DNA from: Fibrobacter sp.
Lineage (GTDB): Bacteria > Fibrobacterota > Fibrobacteria > Fibrobacterales > Fibrobacteraceae
Assembly: GCA_024398955.1 (NCBI GenBank)
Contig: JAKSIG010000005.1
Location: 1 to 64,000, forward strand
Direction of reading: 5' to 3'
Length of the DNA: 64,000 nt
Positions 1 to 6,821 of the stretch are shown in pieces. The notes below the pieces were generated by a model, which saw only the letters and a list, made by a program, of their open reading frames with translations, was not told the DNA's origin and ran no database searches. A program made the translations under genes and the position numbers. Numbering within the stretch: the first letter of the stretch is position 1; each line of letters begins with the position of its first letter.

Positions 1-116
1 ATAGCAATGGTGGCGTTGACATGAAGGCCAGTGGTACCGTGGATGTGTATAGGGCGGCAGTCAACAAGGCTGTGGAAGGCTTTAAGAAAAAAGCCGCCGT
101 AAAGATTGGTAAGTAG
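1..116 (+). CDS. C-terminal end of an unidentified protein (5' truncated by window edge)
   Basis: An open frame runs from base 3 to a TAG stop at 114-116, giving about 37 residues rich in Lys, Ala and Val. No start is inside the window, so the gene begins to the left. A clear intrinsic terminator (143-173) follows within 30 bases, which supports a real gene end here. The fragment is too short to assign to a family. Confidence 0.6.
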   Translation, partial: SNGGVDMKASGTVDVYRAAVNKAVEGFKKKAAVKIGK

Positions 117-142
117 TTCTTTTACTTCTTAAGGAAAAATGT

Positions 143-173
143 CCCGCACTTTTGTGCGGGGCTTTTTCTTTTT
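143..173 (+). terminator. Intrinsic terminator after the truncated left-edge gene
   Basis: A 7-bp perfect stem (CCCGCAC at 143-149 with GTGCGGG at 154-160) and a TTTT loop are followed by a T-rich tract to 173. It lies between the end of the left-edge gene and the convergent end of the PotA-like gene. Confidence 0.85.
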
Positions 174-217
174 ATGGGAAAATTACTTAAGGAAAATTTG
201 CAAGGGCTTTTGACGCA

Positions 218-1315
218 TTAATCGTCAAGAACCTGCAAATATTGTGGTTCCATGTAGAGTTTTACGTTATCGCCCGGATTGTAGATTTCGTCGGGGTCGG
301 TCATCACACGAAGCTTGTGGCTTTCGGCATTGCCAACGCCGGGCAGTTCTGCAATCAGCTCCCAATAGTCGCCACGGAAAATGCGTTCCAGAATGCGGGC
401 GTCAAAGACATTGTTCTCGAAGGATTCGCCGGCGGTGCAAACATGGATGTCTTCCATGCGGATGGCGATGCCGCCGCAGGTCTTACCGGCGTTGTCCCCT
501 TCGGAAGATGCGGCCCACTGCGGGTCCTTTTCCAGAACCAGTTCGCCAAAGGCTACCTTTACTAGTTTGTCTGCAATACGCTCGCTTTCGAGGATGTTGC
601 ATTCGCCCATGAAGGTTGCCACAAAGCGGTTTACCGGATGCTCGTAAACATCTTCGGGAGTGCCGTCCTGAACGATGGCGCCCTTGTACATTACCAGCAC
701 ACGGTCGCTAACGGCGATGGCTTCGTCCTGGTCGTGGGTCACCATGATGAAGGTGGTGTCCGTTTTCTTCTGGACTTCCTTCAGTTCCACCTGCAGCTTC
801 TTGCGAAGGTTGGCGTCAAGCGCACTGAGGGGTTCGTCCAGCAAAAGAATGTCGGGCTCGTTCACCAGGGCGCGGGCGAGAGCCACACGCTGCTTCTGAC
901 CACCGCTCAAGGTTGCGGGCATTTCGTTCTTCAGGTCGGTGATGTTCACCATTTCCATCATGGCGTTTACACGCTTCTCGATTTCGTCTTTGGGAACCTT
1001 GTGGCTCTTGAGACCGAAGGCGATGTTGTTGAAAACGTTTAGATGGGGGAACAAGGCGTAGCTCTGGAACACCGTGTTGATGGGGCGGTGCGCCGGAGAC
1101 TTGTTGGAGATGACTTCGCCACTGAGAATCACTTCGCCTGCGTCGGCCTTTTCGAAGCCTGCGATAATGCGAAGAAGCGTGGTCTTTCCGCAGCCGGAAG
1201 GACCAAGCAAGGTGACGAACTGACCATCCTTGATGAATACGTCAATTCCCTTGAGAACGGCCTTTTCGCCGAAACTCTTGGAAACATTCTTAACCTGAAG
1301 ATCGAAAGATTTCAT
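218..1315 (-). CDS. potA: PotA-like ABC transporter ATP-binding protein (spermidine/putrescine type)
   Basis: This 365-residue cytoplasmic ATPase would power uptake through an inner-membrane permease. Visible parts in order are Walker A GPSGCGKTT (residues 38-46), the Q-loop near 84, signature LSGGQKQ (136-142), Walker B ILLLDEP with D-loop SALD (156-167), the H-loop in MVTHDQDEA near 195, and a C-terminal TOBE-like region from about 285. Length and TOBE domain match the PotA/spermidine class, though other CUT1/MOI-type importers share this build, so the substrate is not certain. It lies 21 bases downstream of an aminotransferase on the same strand, so co-transcription is likely. The next gene to the left is on the other strand, so the usual potB, potC and potD genes are not adjacent. 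Confidence 0.85.
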   Translation of the reverse strand: MKSFDLQVKNVSKSFGEKAVLKGIDVFIKDGQFVTLLGPSGCGKTTLLRIIAGFEKADAGEVILSGEVISNKSPAHRPINTVFQSYALFPHLNVFNNIAFGLKSHKVPKDEIEKRVNAMMEMVNITDLKNEMPATLSGGQKQRVALARALVNEPDILLLDEPLSALDANLRKKLQVELKEVQKKTDTTFIMVTHDQDEAIAVSDRVLVMYKGAIVQDGTPEDVYEHPVNRFVATFMGECNILESERIADKLVKVAFGELVLEKDPQWAASSEGDNAGKTCGGIAIRMEDIHVCTAGESFENNVFDARILERIFRGDYWELIAELPGVGNAESHKLRVMTDPDEIYNPGDNVKLYMEPQYLQVLDD

Positions 1316-1336
1316 AGAGGTTTCGCTACGCGAATG

Positions 1337-2641
1337 CTAGCTATGCAAGTACTCTATGATGGCGTCGTGGATGGTGGTGAACACGCTGCGCAGTTCCTTT
1401 TCATCTTCTTCAAGGAGCGTCACGCGGAAGCCCATGAGGTCGGTGCTGAAACTGGTGCTCGGCACCACGCAGATGCCCTTGGCGCCCAACAGGTAGTACA
1501 CGAAGCGGTAGTCTAGCTTGTCGGTCTTGGAACACCATTCTTCAACCTTGGCCTTGATCTGAGGATTGTCGATCTTCATGGTCTGGTGGTTGTTCAGAAC
1601 ACCTTCACGGAAGATGATGGTGTTGTAGAATGCACCGTAGGTGGGGTTGAAATAAAGTTCGGGAATGTCGCTCAGGATTTCGTTGATGATAGCGGAGCGG
1701 CGGCCAATCTTTTCGTTTAGAGCCTGACGGTGTTCCATGAAGCGAGGATCGCCCAGCACGCGAGGAATGGTCATCTGGGGAAGCGTTGTGGAGCAGACTT
1801 CCACCATCTTGGCGTTGTCCAAAGCGCGGCAGAAGGCGTCGAACTGTTCGTCCTTGTCGCGGTTGTAGTATTCAACCCAGCCGCAACGAGCACCCGGCCA
1901 CGGGTATTCCTTGGAGATGCCCTTCATGGCAATAGCCGGAACGTCGCCGATGTATTCGGCCAGGGCGTAGGCGTGAGCTCCATTGTAGGTAATCTTGTTG
2001 TAGATTTCGTCGCAGATGATGAAGAGGTTGTAGCGCTTGGCGATATCAACGATCTTCTTCAAGATTTCCAGGGGGTACACCATGCCGGTCGGATTATCCG
2101 GGTTGAGAACCAGGATACCTGCGATGCTGGGGTTGTACTTCACCTTGTTTTCCAGTTCTTCAAGGTCCGGATACCAGTGGTTTTCGGGCTTGAGGCTGTA
2201 AGTAATAGCGGGTGCATGAGCGTGGGCAGCTTCTGCAGAGCTGTGGGTGCTGTATGCAGGAGACGGTCCGATAATGCGGGTGGTCATGGACAGCAGGCTG
2301 TAGAGCGTTGCGATGGCATCGCCAAGGCCGTTGAAGAACAGAATGTCGTCAACGGTAATCTGAGCGCCGCCCAGCTTGTTGGTTTCCTTCACCAGGAATT
2401 CGCGGGTTTCCAGCATACCCTTGGACGGGCAGTAACCATAGGAACGGTTGGTCTTGGAAAGGTCCACGACGATGTCCTTGATCCATTCAGGGACCTGGCA
2501 CTTCTTTTCAATGGGGTCGCCGATGTTTTCCCAGTGGATGTTCGGCATGCCCAGCGTCTTAAGGAGGTTCGCCTTCTTCACGATCTCACGGATTTCGTAA
2601 GACAGTTCCTTGGCACCATCGGTAAGCAAACGCTTTCTCAT
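1337..2641 (-). CDS. PLP-dependent aminotransferase, class I/II
   Basis: A 434-residue fold-type I aminotransferase that would move an amino group between an amino acid and a 2-oxo acid in the cytoplasm. Recognisable elements are the NPDNPTG loop (180-186), the Asp pairing with the pyridine nitrogen in CDEIY (211), the Schiff-base Lys in GISKEYPWPG (244) and the Arg in ARCGW (252). The extended SKEYPWPG motif resembles the alanine/aspartate aminotransferase-like group often annotated simply as pyridoxal phosphate-dependent aminotransferase. Substrate cannot be read from sequence. It is the first gene of a probable two-gene unit with the PotA-like gene. Confidence 0.85.
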   Translation of the reverse strand: MRKRLLTDGAKELSYEIREIVKKANLLKTLGMPNIHWENIGDPIEKKCQVPEWIKDIVVDLSKTNRSYGYCPSKGMLETREFLVKETNKLGGAQITVDDILFFNGLGDAIATLYSLLSMTTRIIGPSPAYSTHSSAEAAHAHAPAITYSLKPENHWYPDLEELENKVKYNPSIAGILVLNPDNPTGMVYPLEILKKIVDIAKRYNLFIICDEIYNKITYNGAHAYALAEYIGDVPAIAMKGISKEYPWPGARCGWVEYYNRDKDEQFDAFCRALDNAKMVEVCSTTLPQMTIPRVLGDPRFMEHRQALNEKIGRRSAIINEILSDIPELYFNPTYGAFYNTIIFREGVLNNHQTMKIDNPQIKAKVEEWCSKTDKLDYRFVYYLLGAKGICVVPSTSFSTDLMGFRVTLLEEDEKELRSVFTTIHDAIIEYLHS

Positions 2642-2757
2642 TTTATACTCCTGTATCGTACTGAAAAATTCAAAAATTTACCGCTTAATAATAGATAAAT
2701 ATTGATTTTTGAATTTCCTTTTTTGTGGTTTATGGTTTAAATTCGGCTAAAATAAAA

Positions 2758-2781
2758 AGGGCTGTCCTTGCGGGACTGCCC
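2758..2781 (-). terminator. Leftward intrinsic terminator-like hairpin beside the array
   Basis: GGGCTGTCC (2759-2767) pairs with GGACTGCCC (2773-2781) with one mismatch. On the minus strand the stem is followed by CCCTTTTTATTTT, so it would stop transcription moving left. The nearest minus-strand gene upstream is xseA, whose stop is more than 700 bases away. The hairpin may therefore end a transcript that crosses the array. Confidence 0.55.
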
Positions 2782-2826
2782 TTTGTCATATGTAAGTCAA
2801 GGCAAAAAGTGCATTTTTGTGAAATT

Positions 2827-3033
2827 GGACTCCAAATAAAGAGTTTTCACCGATTTGGAGCCTATATTTTTAGTTTGTTCGGGATGCTTTTGAGGGAGCG
2901 TTCGTTGAAAAGGACTCCAAAATGGGAATTGTTGACGAAATGGAGCCCATCAAACTCATGGAAAATACTTTTTATTGCTAGTTTGTATGTAAATTTGGAC
3001 TCCGAATTCATAGAATCAGTACGTTTGGAGTCC
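2827..3033. repeat. Array of three 36-bp dyad units spaced exactly 85 bp apart
   Basis: Units start at 2827, 2912 and 2997. Each is GGACTCC, then 23 variable bases, then GGAG(C/T)C. The six short sites, each a near-palindrome of the type GGA-S-TCC, are centred at 2830, 2860, 2915, 2945, 3000 and 3030, a strict 30/55/30/55/30 spacing. Only the ends are conserved; the 23-bp interiors and 49-bp gaps differ. In units 1 and 3 the arms extend into AT pairs, so RNA hairpins are possible. The pattern stops cleanly on both sides: bases at the expected next positions (2742 and 3082) do not match. Confidence 0.8.
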
Positions 3034-3104
3034 AAAAAAGGGAAAAAAGCCTGCTTGAGGGGGACTCGCGAACGTAATTCTGGATGTTTTCTATTTTTCC
3101 ACCT

Positions 3105-3533
3105 ATGTCAACAGAAACCTTATACGATCCCATCCGCAAGAAGGATGTTCCCGCCACTCCCGAGGAACATGTCCGTCAGGCAACCATCCGCTATTTGCTG
3201 GACCAGGTGAAGGTTCCGGAGCATCTGATTGCGGTGGAGTTCCCACTGAATCTTGTGGACCCGAAGACCGAAGATCGAGTGGACATTTTAGTGCAAAATT
3301 TTAGGGCAGGGGCTGACTTAAGCAAGCCTTGGCTTCTGGTAGAATGCAAGGCTCCCGGTGAATACTCCTGGCCCGCATTGCAGCAGCAGCTGAACAAGTA
3401 CCTGCAGATTTTGACTCCGCTGTATGTAATGCTCTCGCTGGGGGATGCCGTTCGCTACTTTAAGCTTGATCCCGCTACAAAACGCTTTGAAAAAATCGAG
3501 ACGTTGCCGCTGTTTACTGCACCACAGAAGTGA
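3105..3533 (+). CDS. Stand-alone HsdR N-terminal-domain protein (PD-(D/E)XK nuclease-like)
   Basis: This 142-residue protein looks like the N-terminal nuclease-type domain of type I restriction subunit R (HSDR_N_2 type), without helicase or specificity domains. The core D in RVDILV and the E-x-K in LVECKAP fit the PD-(D/E)XK active site. I start it at ATG 3105 (MSTETLYDP) because homologues of this size begin near the YDP-like segment; an ATG at 3084 would add seven residues. No strong ribosome binding site is visible. Its stop overlaps the 3' end of xseA by 20 bp on the opposite strand. Similar solo proteins occur widely in Bacteroidetes-like genomes and their role is unknown. Directly upstream is the 85-bp-period array. 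Confidence 0.75.
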   Translation: MSTETLYDPIRKKDVPATPEEHVRQATIRYLLDQVKVPEHLIAVEFPLNLVDPKTEDRVDILVQNFRAGADLSKPWLLVECKAPGEYSWPALQQQLNKYLQILTPLYVMLSLGDAVRYFKLDPATKRFEKIETLPLFTAPQK

Positions 3534-4812
3534 CGTTGCCGTCTTTGAATCTGGTGGTAAGCTTATCGCCTGGCTTTAGCTGGCTTGCATTGCGAACGAA
3601 TTTTCCTGATGCGTCCAAGGTAAGGGAATAGCCCTTGGCCAATGTTGTTGCCGGATCGGCTGCCTTTACCCTTACTTCGGATAAAGTAAATTTTGATTTT
3701 GCCAGATCCAGAATTTTGCGAGAACCTTGTCGAAGACCTTCGATATCTCGATCGAGGCGTGCGTTCTCGTCACGTATGATGTAGCTTAGGTCTCTCTTGA
3801 GGTTGCTGCTACAGATGGCAAGTTTTGTCTTTTCGCCCTGAATGCGGGCTGTTACTTTTTGCTGCAGGCGGACACCCGCATTTGCCAAGGTCTGGTTCTC
3901 GCGGACTATGGCATCCTTGGCGCCCATGGCCACATTCTGTGCAGCAACCAGCATGTTGTTCCATCCGTCGCTGACTCGGTCAACAATTCTCTTGGCCGTA
4001 TCGGTGGGCGTAATGCAACTTTGGTATGCAACTTCATCCAGCAAACTCTTGTCAATCTCGTGACCGATTCCCGTGAACACGGGAATGTGGTAATTAGCTA
4101 CAGCTCGGCAAAGGGCTTCGCTGTCAAAGAAATTCAAATCTGTTTTTGACCCGCCTCCGCGTACGATGCAAACTACGTCCAGAGATGGTTCCTGAGCCAA
4201 TTTTTCGAGTGCTGCCAAAACAGATCGTTCTGTTTCTTCGCCCTGCATCTTTGCGTAAACAGTCATGACCTTAAAGGCGAAGGGGGATTCTGCCAGCTTT
4301 GATGTGAAGTCCTTGAAGGCGGCTGTCTTTTCGCCTGTAATAAGACCGATGCGCATTGGCATGTCGGCAAAAGGAAGATTCTTGTTCTTTTCTAGCAAGC
4401 CTTCCAGGGCGAGTCTTTTTAAAATGGCGCTTTTTGTAAGAGCGAGTTCTCCTACGGTGTACACCGGATCAATATCAAGAACCTGCGCTTGCAATCTTCC
4501 GGTTGGTATATAAAGATCTGCTTTTATTAGCAGGCTGACCTTTAGTTCTTCTCTCAGTTCAAAAGGCTGTTCAAAACTTTGAATTTTTGAAAGAATGTAG
4601 GCATAGCGGCCGGCAAAGCAGGTTAAGTCCAGGGCGGCGACGGGCTTTACGCTACCTTCTACAAAGTCTGCAATGCTTATGTAGACTATGTTTGGCTTTA
4701 CCGTCATGCGGGTAATAACGCCGCGAACCCATACGGCAGGCGTCTCCTCAACCCGTTTTTTCAGGGAAGTAAGGTATTGAGTTACGGTAAAGGACTTGTT
4801 TTCTGTTGCCAT
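3514..4812 (-). CDS. xseA: Exodeoxyribonuclease VII large subunit
   Basis: A 432-residue XseA: an N-terminal OB-fold part (VWVRGVITRM, about residues 25-110), then the catalytic core with GLITGEKTAAFKDF, VCIVRGGGSKTDLNFFDSE and the conserved GIGHEIDKSLLDEVA. A helical region and a short C-terminal segment with ATTLAKGYSLT follow. With XseB it degrades single-stranded DNA in the cytoplasm during repair. I prefer the internal ATG at 4812 (MATENKSFTVTQYL), since XseA proteins start a few residues before the OB-fold; an ATG at 4839 is possible. No xseB follows it in this window. Confidence 0.92.
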   Translation of the reverse strand: MATENKSFTVTQYLTSLKKRVEETPAVWVRGVITRMTVKPNIVYISIADFVEGSVKPVAALDLTCFAGRYAYILSKIQSFEQPFELREELKVSLLIKADLYIPTGRLQAQVLDIDPVYTVGELALTKSAILKRLALEGLLEKNKNLPFADMPMRIGLITGEKTAAFKDFTSKLAESPFAFKVMTVYAKMQGEETERSVLAALEKLAQEPSLDVVCIVRGGGSKTDLNFFDSEALCRAVANYHIPVFTGIGHEIDKSLLDEVAYQSCITPTDTAKRIVDRVSDGWNNMLVAAQNVAMGAKDAIVRENQTLANAGVRLQQKVTARIQGEKTKLAICSSNLKRDLSYIIRDENARLDRDIEGLRQGSRKILDLAKSKFTLSEVRVKAADPATTLAKGYSLTLDASGKFVRNASQLKPGDKLTTRFKDGNVTSVVQ

Positions 4813-4864
4813 AGTGCCGAATATAACTATTTCTGCCAAATCAAAATTTTATTTTTATTGCACT

Positions 4865-5065
4865 ATGGCAAAAGTTGTATCAGCAATGGAAGTTCGTCAA
4901 AATTTTGGAAACCTGCTGAACCAGGTTTCCATTAAGGATGAAGAGATTATCATCGAGCGTGCTGGCAAACCCTTAGCTCGCCTGGTGAGCGTTGCAACGC
5001 CATCTGCAGGCAAGCTGGATTTTCGCGATATCAGCAAACTTCCCAACCAGATTTGGGAAGAATAG
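4865..5065 (+). CDS. Phd/YefM-family antitoxin-like protein without an adjacent toxin
   Basis: A 66-residue protein starting MAKVVSAMEVRQNFGNLLNQ, typical of the Phd/YefM DNA-binding fold, followed by EEIIIERAGKPLARLV, the strand-turn-strand signature of the family. Such proteins bind their own promoter and neutralise a partner toxin through the C-terminal tail, here ending KLPNQIWEE. The start at 4865 gives the usual N-terminus; the longer frame from 4796 would overlap xseA and adds unrelated residues. The next gene (5075-6817) is a lipoprotein on the opposite strand, so no Doc, RelE/YoeB or PIN toxin lies beside it. The DNA between it and divergent xseA is 52 bp. Confidence 0.85.
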   Translation: MAKVVSAMEVRQNFGNLLNQVSIKDEEIIIERAGKPLARLVSVATPSAGKLDFRDISKLPNQIWEE

Positions 5066-5074
5066 TCTGCTTTT

Positions 5075-6817
5075 TTAGTCTGCCGCCTTTACGATGGAAA
5101 TCTTGAGTGCGGTTCTCATGGTGGGGTCGGCAACACTTTCTGCAATGAGCTCGGCCGTCTTAAGGGCTCCGTCTTCATCAACAATCAGGTAGTCCGAAGA
5201 AATCAACTGTTCTGTATCGCATTCCTCAACTTTATAATTTCTGTTGATGTAGTTGAGTGATTCGCACGGAACATACCAGTTAATGTCGGAACCGATTTCC
5301 TTCCATTTGGTGTTCTTGTTTGCTTCGAAGTTGAAACTGAATCGGCTGAACCTAATGGTGTCGCCTGTTGAAACGTTGATTTGTTCTACGACATCGTCCA
5401 TTTCGGCGTCGTAGAATTTCATGGCTTTTAATAGACCCGGCTGCTGAACCATGGTGTAAAGCTGCAGGACGTAGCGTAGGGAATCCACTACCTGATCTTT
5501 TGGGAAGGAATTCAAGCGCAGGTAGCGTAGGTAATATGGACCGTCGGCGGGAACAGAAAAACCGCTTCCGTAAAAGGCGTCAAGGGTGCTGCCGATGGTT
5601 TCTAGAACTTTCTTGTCTTTATTAAGGATTTCGTAGGTTACGGGACTCTTAAAGTCGTTGTCGTCGTAATTTTCAATCCAGTGCTTAATGATTAACGAAT
5701 CGCCCTTCTTGTAGTCGCCCATCCATACGAACTGTTCCTGGCGCAGGTTGTAGCGGTAGATGGCACTGTCGGGAATGTCTTTGGGGCGGGAGCTCTTGAG
5801 AGCCTCTCCTGGATACTGGATGGAGTCGGGATAGGTAAAGTATTCGCCCTTTTCTAGAGCGCGGGCTCGGGTGGTTGCCTTGAAGAAGGCGAAGGGGCCG
5901 CTCCAGACGCTAGAGAAGGTTTCGGGGGAAATCTTCAAAGTCCAGTTTACGCTGTCGTTGGGAATCAGCATGGTGTCGATTTTAGAGGTAGACTTGCTCA
6001 GTAGGGAGTCGCCTTCCAACAGTTCATACTTCTCTACATTGGTTCCCGAGGTTGTCAGGTTCAGGCTGTAACCTTCGCTTGCTGCGAAGTCAATGTTGAC
6101 CGTTTCGGGTGCGTCGTCTCCCATAAGAACAATGCCGCGAAGGGTGTCGTTCATATCCATGGATACAGAATCGCTTTCGCCGGTATAGTTGTAATAGGCC
6201 GTATCGATTTCTACGAAAAGTCTTGCTGTGGATTCATCTGTAAAGATGCCGCCAATTTCAAGATAATAGTGGTTGGGGGCGAATACGACAAATTGATTGG
6301 AATCCTTGTAGGTAGAATCGGGAATGGTTCCAAGGCTGGGAACCATAAAGTTTCCGTACACAGAATCCCTATGACTGTCGTTGCGGGCCACAGCTGTAAG
6401 TGCTCTCAGATATTCGCCATGTTCACTTCTGATTCTGATCTTGTCTTCTTCGATATTGCCGGTAGAAGCCTTGACCTTGATGCGGCTTCCGCGGGTCAGT
6501 TCACCGATGTACATAGGTATGCTGATATCGGTGCTGTCGATGTAGATTTCGCTACTGTCATGAGCGTCGGAATTCTTCTTGTTGAGCTCGAAGTTCAGGT
6601 CCAGCTTCTTTTCAAGAACGATGGTGTCTTTGTAATCGATGTCTGCACGAGTGCTAATTGAAGAACTTGAAGGGGTGTAGCCGAATTCGGTTTCTTCGGT
6701 GCTAGAAGAAGCGTCGTCACCACATGCGAAAAGAACGCTGGAGAGACCTGCGATTGCAAAGGCTTTTAGGCTTTGCCTGAATAAACTTTTATGATTCATC
6801 TTATGGCTCATCTTCAA
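5075..6817 (-). CDS. Large secreted lipoprotein of unknown function
   Basis: 580 residues. The N-terminus has a charged stretch, a hydrophobic segment and a lipobox LFAC (Cys about residue 32), followed by a Ser/Thr/acid-rich linker (SSSTEETE ... SSSSIS). It is therefore predicted to be lipid-anchored in the envelope. The rest is beta-rich with repeated Asp/Tyr/Gly motifs but no domain I recognise. It starts 4 bases after the pectate-lyase-3-type gene, so the two are almost certainly one operon and may act at the same surface site. A nearer ATG (MNHKSLF) is an alternative start. Confidence 0.75.
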   Translation of the reverse strand: MKMSHKMNHKSLFRQSLKAFAIAGLSSVLFACGDDASSSTEETEFGYTPSSSSISTRADIDYKDTIVLEKKLDLNFELNKKNSDAHDSSEIYIDSTDISIPMYIGELTRGSRIKVKASTGNIEEDKIRIRSEHGEYLRALTAVARNDSHRDSVYGNFMVPSLGTIPDSTYKDSNQFVVFAPNHYYLEIGGIFTDESTARLFVEIDTAYYNYTGESDSVSMDMNDTLRGIVLMGDDAPETVNIDFAASEGYSLNLTTSGTNVEKYELLEGDSLLSKSTSKIDTMLIPNDSVNWTLKISPETFSSVWSGPFAFFKATTRARALEKGEYFTYPDSIQYPGEALKSSRPKDIPDSAIYRYNLRQEQFVWMGDYKKGDSLIIKHWIENYDDNDFKSPVTYEILNKDKKVLETIGSTLDAFYGSGFSVPADGPYYLRYLRLNSFPKDQVVDSLRYVLQLYTMVQQPGLLKAMKFYDAEMDDVVEQINVSTGDTIRFSRFSFNFEANKNTKWKEIGSDINWYVPCESLNYINRNYKVEECDTEQLISSDYLIVDEDGALKTAELIAESVADPTMRTALKISIVKAAD

Positions 6818-6821
6818 AATC

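Larger units (their letters stand above)
2642..3104. other. 463-bp intergenic stretch holding the 85-bp-period array
   Basis: No convincing gene lies here. An open frame can be drawn from 2725 but it runs out of phase into the real gene at 3105 and has no family features. The stretch holds a leftward-facing terminator-like hairpin (2758-2781), the three-unit dyad array (2827-3033), and about 70 bp leading to the HsdR-N-like gene. Upstream of the aminotransferase start (2642-2750) it is AT-rich. Confidence 0.7.

Noticed and set aside
218-2641. A full polyamine uptake operon
   Set aside because: Only the ATPase is present; no permease or binding protein gene is adjacent on this strand.
2827-3033. 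The 36-bp units as a CRISPR array
   Set aside because: Only the 6-7 bp ends of each unit are conserved, the interiors differ, the gaps are 49 bp, and no cas gene is in the window.
2725-3210. 161-residue open frame across the periodic array
   Set aside because: The 85-bp period is not a multiple of three, the frame overlaps the real gene at 3105 out of phase, and the composition is not protein-like.
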